This document shows positions 39,745 to 48,205 of a DNA stretch of 64,000 nucleotides, piece by piece. Where the stretch lies: contig NZ_LT671418.1 of NCBI RefSeq assembly GCF_900130075.1, positions 1,178,001 through 1,242,000 of the forward strand, in the 5' to 3' direction. Positions within the stretch are counted from its first letter, which is position 1; every line of letters starts with the position of its first letter. The position numbers were made by a program, and so were the translations under genes. Under the pieces are notes generated by a model that had not been told where the DNA came from, ran no database searches, and saw nothing but the letters and a program-made list of their open reading frames with translations. This stretch comes from Herminiimonas arsenitoxidans. GTDB taxonomy: Bacteria; Pseudomonadota; Gammaproteobacteria; Burkholderiales; Burkholderiaceae_D.

Positions 39745-39987
39745 ATGCCAAATCTTTCAAAAATGCGCCAAGACCCTGACCTTATTGCTCTTGGTTCTGC
39801 CCTGCGACGATTACGTTTAGAACGCGACATATCCCAAGAGCGTTTGGCCTTATTGGCTGACGTCGACAGAAGTTATGTTGGTCGAGTTGAGCGAGGTGAC
39901 AACAACGTAGCACTGCTGACGTTGAAACGTTTAGCGGCAGCGCTAGAGCTATCGATGGCAGACTTAATGACCGAAGCTGGCCTTTAA
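39745..39987 (+). CDS. XRE-family transcriptional regulator
   Basis: An 80-residue single-domain helix-turn-helix protein: SALRRLRLERDISQERLALLADVDRSYVGRVERGDNNV is the Cro/C1-type fold, continuing to LKRLAAALELSMADL. Such proteins often control restriction-modification or integrase genes. Its TAA overlaps the stop of the convergent tyrosine recombinase gene (shared TTAA), so the two transcripts are antisense at their ends. Confidence 0.9.
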   Translation: MPNLSKMRQDPDLIALGSALRRLRLERDISQERLALLADVDRSYVGRVERGDNNVALLTLKRLAAALELSMADLMTEAGL

Positions 39988-41048
39988 CCTATTCGACTGT
40001 TAATGCGATTGATGGCATCACGTGCTTTCATACTTGTTTGACTCAATTCCAAATGTGCGTAAATCATCGTCGTTTCAATTTTTGAATGTCCGAGGATTTC
40101 CTTCACTTCATATAAGCTCAACCCGTTCTGCAATAAGCGTGTCGCCAATGTGTGTCTGAAGGTATGCACATGACAGCTTTCCAGCCCGGCACGACGAATC
40201 GCCTTACGTATCGATTGGGTTGAGTAGCCGCGAGCTAGACCTTTGCGGTTTTGGAATACGTGTGGCCCGTTTCTTTTGCGCTTGAGCAGCATGTAGTACA
40301 CCCGATCAGTCATATACAACACAGATCCATTGGAAACCTTTGATCTCCAAAGATGAATAATCCGGGTGTCCATATCGATACGTGCCCATTCTATGTTTGC
40401 CAATTCGCTATAGCGGCCACCGACATCCAATAGCAATATGGTCAAGTCGTATGCATCCTGAAGCATTTGCTGCATTTCTTCGGATCGCTCTACAAATGGA
40501 CTAAGTCCCCTCCCTTCCCTAGCTGGATCAAGACAAGTGAGCAGATGTGTTTCTTCCTCTTCAGACATGAATCGAACAGGTGGTTTAATAATTTTTACCT
40601 GGGGAAATTCAATTACACCGACTTGATAACCCATTTTTCGTGCAAATTCACACGAACCACGGATCAAATTCAAGTTGTGCTTGATCGTTTGGTTGCTAAT
40701 GCCAGCACTAGTGCGGATTTGCTTGAATCGCTCCAGCTCATGGGATGTCAATTCATCGATGTACTTAGTAACCGAGAAATGCCGAGCAACCACGTTTGCG
40801 CATGACATCAGGCCTTGATAACTAGGTGTGTTCTTACGTGAGTCACAGAACTGGGCCATTGCTTGGCCTAGCTGAATGCGCTCTTTGCGACCCAGGAATA
40901 GATTGGCATGCAATTGAGTGCGCCATTCCGCCTCCATTTGCACCGCGGCCTTCTTGTTGGTTGTTTTCGATGAACGGATGTAGGTGACGCCATTTAACTG
41001 GAAATGGATATACCAATATTTGCTGTTACCTCGTTTGACAATACTCAT
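39984..41048 (-). CDS. tyrosine recombinase/integrase
   Basis: A 354-residue phage-type integrase from the ATG at 41048 (MSIVKRGN). An AP2-like arm-binding N-terminus (WYIHFQLNGVTYIRSSKTTNKK), a core-binding SAM-like domain, and the catalytic domain with Arg in D-V-G-G-R-Y-S-E-L, HTFRHTLATRLL (His-x-x-Arg) and Tyr in G-H-S-K-I-E-T-T-M-I-Y-A-H. The catalytic set appears complete. It is one of two unrelated recombinases in the island; it lies next to hairpin-rich DNA rather than at an island end. Confidence 0.92.
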   Translation of the reverse strand: MSIVKRGNSKYWYIHFQLNGVTYIRSSKTTNKKAAVQMEAEWRTQLHANLFLGRKERIQLGQAMAQFCDSRKNTPSYQGLMSCANVVARHFSVTKYIDELTSHELERFKQIRTSAGISNQTIKHNLNLIRGSCEFARKMGYQVGVIEFPQVKIIKPPVRFMSEEEETHLLTCLDPAREGRGLSPFVERSEEMQQMLQDAYDLTILLLDVGGRYSELANIEWARIDMDTRIIHLWRSKVSNGSVLYMTDRVYYMLLKRKRNGPHVFQNRKGLARGYSTQSIRKAIRRAGLESCHVHTFRHTLATRLLQNGLSLYEVKEILGHSKIETTMIYAHLELSQTSMKARDAINRINSRIG

Positions 41049-41103
41049 GGCATTACATAGGTCTTGAATACCTGACCATCCATGGATACCCAGCTGATGA
41101 CAA

Positions 41104-41290
41104 CCTATTGATTGAGAAAATCTGTTGTTGCATGCAACCACGAAGCAACGCTGAAGGTGGTTGCATGCAATCAATCATTCGCCGTTGGCGAATGCATACA
41201 TCGTTGATGATTGGGATTATTCGTGCTTCGCACGTGAAAGATTCGATTTGCCGCACTCGCTTTGCGAGTTTGCAGATCTCATCTTTCAGT
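41104..41290. repeat. cluster of inverted repeats upstream of the integrase gene
   Basis: Four consecutive dyads: TTGCATGCAACCAC/GTGGTTGCATGCAA (41128-41170, 14-bp perfect arms), CATTCGCC/GGCGAATG (41176-41194), CGTGC/GCACG (41222-41234) and TGAAAGAT/ATCTTTCA (41235-41288) enclosing ACTCGC/GCGAGT. No coding frame is convincing here. Could be an integrase site, an origin or a structured RNA. Confidence 0.75.
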
Positions 41291-41408
41291 ATTTGTTGTT
41301 CTGATTAATGCGGAAATAATAAAAATCTATGGCCCGTATGTGGCATTTACCAGCTACACACAACTCTTATCGGTTCATTGCGCTGTCATTACTGACGGTC
41401 ATTACATC

Positions 41409-41467
41409 TTGTGGATAAAAAAAGAAGCTTGATTCCCAAGCTGACACATCAAAACTGCTATCCACAA
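41409..41467. other. paired DnaA-box-like sites (possible origin)
   Basis: TGTGGATAA at 41410-41418 is a perfect complement of the DnaA box TTATCCACA; CTATCCACA at 41458-41466 matches 8 of 9. They face each other, forming a 9-bp dyad TTGTGGATA/TATCCACAA around an AGCTTG/CAAGCT hairpin. The surrounding 41291-41640 is free of genes. Confidence 0.5.
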
Positions 41468-41672
41468 CAGCAGTAGTAAAACTTTAACCAGTGATCATCT
41501 GGCAGGCTCGTTAATGCGGCTTCACGCATTCTGTTCCCAACTCCACCGGACAGTAAGGGTATGACCGGTTGCGGCGTCTGTTAGCTTGTACTCGTGCTTG
41601 TTCCGACGCTGATTATCCCGAAGGACAAGAGTATTTATGTTGGCAAACAGATTGTTAGTCTATGGAATAAAG

Positions 41673-41706
41673 AAACGGCCATGGTGCATTACCACCATGG
41701 CCGTTT
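41673..41706 (-). terminator. intrinsic terminator
   Basis: Perfect 14-bp arms AAACGGCCATGGTG and CACCATGGCCGTTT with a 6-base loop, just past the stop of the minus-strand gene at 41717; CTTTATT follows. Confidence 0.8.
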
Positions 41707-41716
41707 GTATCTCACT

Positions 41717-42217
41717 TTACTGCGCGGGCTTCTTTTCCTTTGAAGCGCGGCGTCGGCAGTTATACCAATATGTTTGCGCACCTTTTGGGGTCAACGTCGC
41801 ACCTTCAACAAAAGCTGCAATGATCATTTCCTTTGATTCATTGCTGATCTGTGGGTACATGACACGCGCTGCATCTGCTTTCGTTTTACCTTCAGCGATC
41901 AACGCTTTTCCTTCTGCAATCGCCTTCTGGATCGTTGGCTTTGTCAAATCAATGACGACTGCTATCTCCGCTTCTTTGCTGATTTCAGGTTTGCTTGTGT
42001 TTCCTACAGCTGCTTCTTTCTTGGACATAACCATTCCCCAAAGTTGATTGATGATTTCATCTGCCTGAATAGGCGGAATCGTCTCGAATCCAGGAATGTT
42101 CTCGAAATAGTCGTTCACCACCTCCGCAAATTCGCCACGGCTCATTTCTGCAGATGGGCAATGGTCCATAACCATTTGAACGAGTACTTCAGCCTGTTCG
42201 GTTGTAAGCGTGTACAT
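41717..42217 (-). CDS. unknown protein of the polymerase module
   Basis: A 166-residue protein from the ATG at 42217 (MYTLTTEQAEVLV), preceded by AAAGGGA. The N-terminal half is acidic and helical; the C-terminal half (IAEGKALIAEGKTKADAARVMYPQI, then TLTPKGAQTYWYNCRRRASKEKK) looks like a helix-turn-helix domain with a basic tail and could bind DNA. Downstream of the 284-residue gene on the same strand, ending at a strong terminator. No family recognised. Confidence 0.7.
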   Translation of the reverse strand: MYTLTTEQAEVLVQMVMDHCPSAEMSRGEFAEVVNDYFENIPGFETIPPIQADEIINQLWGMVMSKKEAAVGNTSKPEISKEAEIAVVIDLTKPTIQKAIAEGKALIAEGKTKADAARVMYPQISNESKEMIIAAFVEGATLTPKGAQTYWYNCRRRASKEKKPAQ

Positions 42218-42278
42218 GAACATCCCTTTAATCAAGACATGTCCACCATCCATTCAAACGGGTAATAGGTCCACAGAA

Positions 42279-43133
42279 CTACTTCTGATACTTTGGGAAA
42301 ATACCCTTACAAACGTTTTCAATCATGAAGTCAGCGCATTTTTTGTATCTTGCTATCGTGGCAGCCTGACTTTCGTAGGTTGGCTCGTGGGGTATTTCGT
42401 ATGGCGTCACGTTGATCTTCTTCTTACGAGCAATGATTTCGTCGCCAGGTTCCCGCTGGCTGGCTATATGCGCTTCAATTTGGTTCTTTGGAATATTAAG
42501 TTCACCTCTTTCTATCAGTTCATAGGTGTCGTATACCTCCAGCGCGTTCCTAAGCAACCGCGTCCGCGGTTTACAGCGTGCATTTTGGACTGCATAGATG
42601 TAGTACCCATCATCCAAACCCGGCACAAGATCTTGTGAATTAAAGTTCGGATCATAGCGATATCGCCCTTTCACTACGTGCTTTTTCTCCCATGTGTCTA
42701 TCATTTGTGAGAAGCGCTTCATGAGGCGATCTTTTGACCAAGAAAGCTGAACAACGAACGCCTTCATGTCACTGTCCTCTTGGTAGATATCTGGTTCAAA
42801 CATACCGATTTCGTCTTCGCCTTCCAACTGTTGAATGTCGAATGACCTCATTCGTCGAAAAACCCGGCTGTGCTGAAACCACCATTCCTCAAAGGTAAGG
42901 ATGGTCTCACCAGCAGTAGCTGTGACGTTGGCAAAGTCATGCCGAACATCTTGCGTCCATTCTTTTCGATCCGAACGGCGCATGAATTCATACCAGTAAT
43001 AGAAAACCTCTATTTCGTAAGCGCTGAACGGTTGTGACAAACGCCGATCACTCTCTGTCCATCCATCCCCGTCGCACTCTGGCACGTCAAAAAGTAATTT
43101 TTCACGCCCTTTTCCATCGATTTTTACTTTCAT
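42279..43133 (-). CDS. unknown 284-residue protein of the polymerase module
   Basis: MKVKIDGKGREKLLFDVPE..., start preceded by a near-perfect AAAGGAGG ribosome site. Soluble, rich in aromatic residues (FYYWYEFMRRSDRKEW, EEWWFQHSRVFRRM) and charged; no signal peptide or membrane helix. No family recognised. Divergent from the small gene and polymerase to its right, sharing an intergenic promoter region of 120 bases, which suggests a role in the same replication or transfer process. Confidence 0.75.
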   Translation of the reverse strand: MKVKIDGKGREKLLFDVPECDGDGWTESDRRLSQPFSAYEIEVFYYWYEFMRRSDRKEWTQDVRHDFANVTATAGETILTFEEWWFQHSRVFRRMRSFDIQQLEGEDEIGMFEPDIYQEDSDMKAFVVQLSWSKDRLMKRFSQMIDTWEKKHVVKGRYRYDPNFNSQDLVPGLDDGYYIYAVQNARCKPRTRLLRNALEVYDTYELIERGELNIPKNQIEAHIASQREPGDEIIARKKKINVTPYEIPHEPTYESQAATIARYKKCADFMIENVCKGIFPKYQK

Positions 43134-43253
43134 ACGCCTCCTTTCTTAACAACATTAAATCATAAAATTCATTGGTATTTGTTAAGTTTGTTTATCAGGA
43201 GATGATTCTTCCTGTCGATTCACGACACTTTTTAAACAACTAAGGAGTACTAC

Positions 43254-43529
43254 ATGACATGGCTGAATCTGCCTGATGGCAACCAAATTGACACCGTTCT
43301 CGTTCGCTCGGTGATGCTTTACAAGGGAAAAGGAATTGCTGTTCGTGACGCGCAGCAGCGCCTCGCTGCGTACGTGAAAATTGAAGATCACCAGAAAGGC
43401 GAGCGTGCACGCGATGCCATTCTTCTGCGTGTGAAGAACCAGCGTTCAGGAGATATCGACTGGACCTTCTTGAGCGAGACATCCTCATTTCCACCTATCG
43501 AAGCTGCCAATTCTGAATCGCCACAATAA
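43254..43529 (+). CDS. unknown 91-residue protein preceding the DNA polymerase
   Basis: MTWLNLPDGNQIDTVLVRSV..., preceded by TAAGGAG. Compact, beta-rich pattern with basic patches (RDAQQRLAAYVKIED, RVKNQRSGDIDW), possibly a small nucleic-acid-binding domain (inference only). It lies 71 bases upstream of the polymerase gene on the same strand, with a hairpin between them. Confidence 0.7.
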   Translation: MTWLNLPDGNQIDTVLVRSVMLYKGKGIAVRDAQQRLAAYVKIEDHQKGERARDAILLRVKNQRSGDIDWTFLSETSSFPPIEAANSESPQ

Positions 43530-43555
43530 TCCGCCGTTTAATTAATAACCCACTC

Positions 43556-43576
43556 GGTCCGACTTCGCGTCGGACC
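43556..43576 (+). terminator. hairpin between the small gene and the polymerase gene
   Basis: Perfect 8-bp arms GGTCCGAC and GTCGGACC with loop TTCGC, followed by ATTTAAAAAA. Could partly terminate transcripts and so keep polymerase levels low. Confidence 0.6.
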
Positions 43577-43600
43577 ATTTAAAAAATCAAGGAAAATTGA

Positions 43601-46300
43601 ATGAACATTCAAACAAATAATACGAACGCCACCGAAAACCAATCCGAAGAGTGCAACAAGCCACCTCTGGTGAGTGAACCGCTCAAATACACCATCAGCG
43701 ACGCTTGCAACGATGATGATTTCACTGACAATCTAATCGATCCAGAGAAAGAACTTGAGCGTGAACTGCAAATCTTTGACCGTCAGATTGAGGAGTTGAC
43801 GAAGGCAGGTGACACTCCCGTCATTGGCCAAGGTCCAGAAGTCGTGATCGGCTTCGATTCCGAATATGTATTCGCCAGCGAAGAAGAAAAACGCAACCGT
43901 TATCTGAGCCTGCAGTTTTATGTAATCGGTGAAGGAAAGACTTATACAAAGGTCATTTACCCATCTGGCCCACTGCAAACTGATCGTCCCGCTTTCTATC
44001 CCACAATCATCAGCTTGCTGCAAGAGTGTGTTGATGATGGCGTGATTCGTGAATGGCCAAGCAAAGTGATCTTGTCAGGCTTCTTCCTGCGTACCGACTT
44101 AGCAGCCTTCCGCGATCTATCTTCGTTCAAAACACAACTTGATGTCGCCAGTGGAAAAGTGACGACTGTAGGCTCGCCAGTTCAATTTCAGCCCGAGTCG
44201 CCTGAACACGACGGGAATCGCCTCAAACCCAAGTTTGTGGTCGTAAAAGAAGCTGCCGGTTTCACTCGTGGGCTGGTAGTTCGTTTCATCGATATCGGTA
44301 GCCATGTCGCCGTAGGCACAACGTTAGCTGACATCGGTGAACAGATCGGATTGCCCAAATTGGCCATCCCTGATGGTTATAGCATTGAGCGCATGGATGA
44401 ACTTTTAAAGGGTAACAAACCTGCATTTGAAGAGTACGGGATGCGTGACGCCGAAATCGCTGCCCATTACTACCAAAAACTTAAAGCTTTCGCCCTTACC
44501 CATACAGAGAGTCGCTCAGTTCCTTCCACTGCTTCGGGGCTGGCTGTTCGCATGCTCTTGTCGCAACTGGATCAGCAAGGCACCAACTTTCATGACACGT
44601 TTGGCTTCGAAGAAAAGAAAGGTGTGTACTGGAATAACGTCAAAGGTTCTGTGGTGACTCAGAAATCCGTCATTCCGACCGAGATGCGTGCAATCACGGA
44701 GCCATTCGTTGCTAAGTGTTATCACGGTGGTCGTAACGAATGCTATACGTTTGGACCAACACAGGTTTCGGTGTGGAACGACTTCGATCTGGCTGGTGCA
44801 TACACAACTGGCTTAGTTGATCTGCGTCCCGTCGATTACGACAGCTTCTGGCATACAAAGGATGAGTTGAATTTTGTTGGTCACGTTGTTGGCTTTGCCC
44901 TCGTTGAATTCGAGTTCCCAGCGGATACAAAATTTCCATGCCTTCCAGTCGAAGGTTCAAATGGCGGTTTGTTTTATCCCCTCAGCGGCCGCTCCTATTG
45001 CACCGCTCCAGAAATCGAGGTCGCATTGGGCATGAATTGCTCAATTAATGTTCTTCACGGTGTAATTATTCCTTGGTGCGAAGATGTGGACGATAGCGAT
45101 TCACGTATCTTTGAAAAATTTACCACCGGGATTCGTGATCTGCGTCGTAGTTTTATCAAAGGTTCGCCGGACGAGCTGTACGCTAAGCTGATCGGGAATT
45201 CGCTTTACGGTAAGACGGCTCAAGGACTGAAGAAGAAAACTGTTTTCGACACACACGGCTTGAAAAGCATCGAACTGCCTCCTTCGAAAATCACGAATGC
45301 CATCATTGCGGCGCATACAACCGGATTCATCCGCGCTGTATTGAGCGAACAGATCGCCCGCGTTCCTGCCGGAAAAACTGTAATCAGTGCCACCACAGAT
45401 GGCTTCATTACGGATGCTGAATTGTCTGAGCTTGACCTGACAGGCCCCATGGCTATTCGGTATCAATCTCTATGTGACCGCGTTGCTCCCGGAACAAAGA
45501 TGCTTGAGATGAAACACAAAGTTCGCCAATTGGTCGCTGTTAAAACGCGCGGGCAAATTACTGCCGTCCCGTTCGAAGGCGAAAAGCCAATCTTGGCAAA
45601 GGCCGGTGTTTCGCCGTCGGTCCCTACTGATCAGCACAATAGTTTTATGCTTGATCTGTTTTTGAATCGCAAACCGGGCCAAACAACAATGTCAAAGCCA
45701 TTCACTTCGATCCGTGAGCAATGGCGGAAGAACACCGACGTTGTGCGCCTGACTCGTGAAGCCACCTTGAATCTCGAATACGACTTCAAGCGCAATCTGA
45801 TTGATGGTGACGGCATGCTACCTGTCGGCTCCATCAATCACATTAATTTACAAACTAAACCATGGAAACATATAGACGATGCTGAAACAACACGCGCTTT
45901 ACATAGTGGCTGGAAGCGCCAGCATTGCATTAAGGATGTCGATGATTGGATGGATTGGTCAGAGCATGTTGCTTTTTCCGTGGTTCGCGCCCGACTGAAA
46001 AATAAAGGAAGCAACATACGTTTAACCACTAAGAAAGGATTAGCTGGTGTCTTTTGTCGTATGTTCTTAGTCGCTTTCACCAACCAAATGCACGGCATCA
46101 AAAAGACTATGAAATATGCCGAAGTTGCTAATTGGTTGACGGAAGCTGGCTATCCTACATCCCTAGAAGATGTGAAGAACTCAAGACGTGGCAAGTTCTA
46201 CGAACACGTCATTCCACCATCTAATCGCATGGACGAACTTTCCTACGTGTTACTTGAAAAATTTCCAGAAATGGATCTGCCGAAGTTTTACGTTCAATAA
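43601..46300 (+). CDS. family B DNA polymerase of a mobile element (possible primer-independent PolB)
   Basis: An 899-residue PolB. Proofreading motifs: Exo I G-F-D-S-E-Y (D86, E88), Exo II LRTDLAAF (D166), Exo III Y-G-M-R-D (Y279, D283). Polymerase motifs: A N-D-F-D-L-A-G-A-Y (D396), B K-L-I-G-N-S-L-Y-G (K529-Y536), C T-T-D-G-F (D600). Motif C has TTDG where most PolBs have DTDS, and spacing resembles protein-primed phi29-like enzymes. The first 75 residues are acidic and probably disordered. About 280 residues follow motif C. No terminal-protein gene is recognisable, so a primer-independent (pipolin-type) polymerase is plausible but not proven. Start chosen at 43601 with an AAGGA ribosome site. 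Confidence 0.88.
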   Translation: MNIQTNNTNATENQSEECNKPPLVSEPLKYTISDACNDDDFTDNLIDPEKELERELQIFDRQIEELTKAGDTPVIGQGPEVVIGFDSEYVFASEEEKRNRYLSLQFYVIGEGKTYTKVIYPSGPLQTDRPAFYPTIISLLQECVDDGVIREWPSKVILSGFFLRTDLAAFRDLSSFKTQLDVASGKVTTVGSPVQFQPESPEHDGNRLKPKFVVVKEAAGFTRGLVVRFIDIGSHVAVGTTLADIGEQIGLPKLAIPDGYSIERMDELLKGNKPAFEEYGMRDAEIAAHYYQKLKAFALTHTESRSVPSTASGLAVRMLLSQLDQQGTNFHDTFGFEEKKGVYWNNVKGSVVTQKSVIPTEMRAITEPFVAKCYHGGRNECYTFGPTQVSVWNDFDLAGAYTTGLVDLRPVDYDSFWHTKDELNFVGHVVGFALVEFEFPADTKFPCLPVEGSNGGLFYPLSGRSYCTAPEIEVALGMNCSINVLHGVIIPWCEDVDDSDSRIFEKFTTGIRDLRRSFIKGSPDELYAKLIGNSLYGKTAQGLKKKTVFDTHGLKSIELPPSKITNAIIAAHTTGFIRAVLSEQIARVPAGKTVISATTDGFITDAELSELDLTGPMAIRYQSLCDRVAPGTKMLEMKHKVRQLVAVKTRGQITAVPFEGEKPILAKAGVSPSVPTDQHNSFMLDLFLNRKPGQTTMSKPFTSIREQWRKNTDVVRLTREATLNLEYDFKRNLIDGDGMLPVGSINHINLQTKPWKHIDDAETTRALHSGWKRQHCIKDVDDWMDWSEHVAFSVVRARLKNKGSNIRLTTKKGLAGVFCRMFLVAFTNQMHGIKKTMKYAEVANWLTEAGYPTSLEDVKNSRRGKFYEHVIPPSNRMDELSYVLLEKFPEMDLPKFYVQ

Positions 46301-46310
46301 TGTGTGCTGT

Positions 46311-46341
46311 CTGCTGCTGGTTCAATCCAGCAGCAGCTTTT
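46311..46341 (+). terminator. intrinsic terminator of the polymerase gene
   Basis: Perfect 10-bp arms CTGCTGCTGG and CCAGCAGCAG with loop TTCAAT, then CTTTTAAAT. It separates the convergent polymerase and serine recombinase genes. Confidence 0.8.
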
Positions 46342-46364
46342 AAATAGATTACTCTGAAAAATGA

Positions 46365-48155
46365 CTATGATGAAAGCTCGACCGTGACTTTACTCGGGTC
46401 GTCAAAATCTGGATAAATCACACGAACACCTTCCTTTCGCGCCTGAATCACAAAATAGCGGCCAATATCCCTGCGAGACGCATAACGCGCTGTGCCCACT
46501 CGTTTTGGCTCCGTTCGATAATCCTGAAGGTAATCAGCAATACGTTTTGCGTCGTAACCAACTTTCGTCAATTGCTCACGCATTGTCTTCAGTTCCTCGG
46601 GTGAGGTCAGTTTCCCAGCAGGATGCACTCGTACCTCTTTGAACAACCTACGTATTTTGTCTGCCAGGGCAGCCCTCAGTAAAAATAATTCATCGCCAGT
46701 TTTTTCCTCGAGCCTATTAATAACATCCTGCACCGACTGTAATTCCCGCGAATCATTTTTTTCAGCTAGGGCTAGCGCTTTAATTTGTGTCTGTAGTTCT
46801 ACTTTTCTTAAGTTTGCGGAAGCAATGCTACTTTCCAACACCTTCATCCGTTCAATTAATGCGTCAGGCGCTGTGTGCCCACTCTCTAAGGCCAAAAGCA
46901 AGTTACCGACTTTGCGATTACTCTCTTGAATCTCTGCGTCCGTCAGTTGCAACTCGTCTTGTAAAGTGCGTACTTTGTCTTCTGCATCAGTGTTCTTATC
47001 CAAGTCGTCCAGCAATTGCTGTAGCTCCAACCCCCGACAAAAGGATAGAAAACTCTTTTCGAGGTCTTTATAGTCCCATCTGACCGCGTAACAGCCCAAA
47101 CCCCTTCTTGCCTCATCACACACCAGTACTTTTTTGGATAATCGTACACTCGTCACTCCATCTGGCCCGATGCTCCTTTTTGCAGTAGCCCCCGCCAAAA
47201 CCATTGACGATCCGCAGTAACCGCACTTGACCAAGCCACTTAGCAAATTAGGAACGTCCACTCCTCGCTTCCCGGTCCGACCAAACAACCTCAACTCACG
47301 TGTATTTTTCATCACAAGGAATTCTTCCTTGCTCATCAACGCTGGGAAGTAGTTTTGGATTGAGTCACCGTGCGGTTGATTTTTGCCATCAATCCATAGG
47401 TGGGGTTGAAACTCACCATGAAGCGCTGGGCTATTCAGTATCTTGCAGATATAAGAAGTGTGCCAACCGTTGCCATGATTTGAAAAATGCTTTTCTTTAC
47501 GCTCATTCAGTCTTTTGGCTATCAGCGCTTGGCCTATACCATTGAGAGACCAATTGATAATTTCCTTGATGATCGCTACGCGTTCTGGAATAAACGTAAA
47601 AGTTGTTTTATCGGCGCTAAGTGCCAGCCAGCGGGGGCATTGAGCTGTCAGCTTTTTCTCGGCGATCTTATTCCGCTTATTTTGCCAAGCCGATTTTATT
47701 CGTTTACTTTTTGTTAATGATTCTTCATGCGCCCTTGCCATGATCATGATGGACATGACCAGATTGCTGTAATTATTTGCTATGGAGTCCTCGTTGTACT
47801 CCATCCCGTCAGCCAAGGTAACAATCGTGATGCCCTTCCGCATGATGGATGTAAAGACCTCCAGCGCGTACAACACCTGCTCTCTTGATAAACGGTCGAG
47901 TGATTCAACCAATAGAATTGACCCGCGGGCAATTCGACCGCTTTCAACAGCATTTAAAAAGCCACCCAAAGCACCTTTTCGGAGATTGGAGCCATCAAAG
48001 GCCGAGACTCCAAGGTCGTGTAGCCGGAATGACTGATCAAGCGTCAGGTTGTGCTCTTGGGCGTACTGCTCAGACAACTCTATTTGACGGCGAAGCGAAT
48101 CACCTTTTAGCTGCTCCGCTCTGGAAAATCGGACGTACGAATATGCAATTGTCAC
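46365..48155 (-). CDS. large serine recombinase (island integrase)
   Basis: A 596-residue large serine recombinase. The resolvase-type N-terminal domain carries Y-V-R-F-S-R-A-E-Q with the nucleophile Ser11, then LLVESLDRLSREQ; the recombinase domain follows, then a zinc ribbon (VKCGYCGSSM and C-D-E-A-R-R-G-L-G-C) and a long coiled coil (about residues 395-480) as in phage integrases. The start is GTG at 48155 with a weak ribosome site. The gene lies 50 bases inside the right junction in comEC, the position expected for the enzyme that inserted the island. Confidence 0.95.
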   Translation of the reverse strand: MTIAYSYVRFSRAEQLKGDSLRRQIELSEQYAQEHNLTLDQSFRLHDLGVSAFDGSNLRKGALGGFLNAVESGRIARGSILLVESLDRLSREQVLYALEVFTSIMRKGITIVTLADGMEYNEDSIANNYSNLVMSIMIMARAHEESLTKSKRIKSAWQNKRNKIAEKKLTAQCPRWLALSADKTTFTFIPERVAIIKEIINWSLNGIGQALIAKRLNERKEKHFSNHGNGWHTSYICKILNSPALHGEFQPHLWIDGKNQPHGDSIQNYFPALMSKEEFLVMKNTRELRLFGRTGKRGVDVPNLLSGLVKCGYCGSSMVLAGATAKRSIGPDGVTSVRLSKKVLVCDEARRGLGCYAVRWDYKDLEKSFLSFCRGLELQQLLDDLDKNTDAEDKVRTLQDELQLTDAEIQESNRKVGNLLLALESGHTAPDALIERMKVLESSIASANLRKVELQTQIKALALAEKNDSRELQSVQDVINRLEEKTGDELFLLRAALADKIRRLFKEVRVHPAGKLTSPEELKTMREQLTKVGYDAKRIADYLQDYRTEPKRVGTARYASRRDIGRYFVIQARKEGVRVIYPDFDDPSKVTVELSS

Positions 48156-48205
48156 AACACACTCAAAATAGTTGCCAAAATGAAATTATACTATTTTTTA
48201 TGTGT

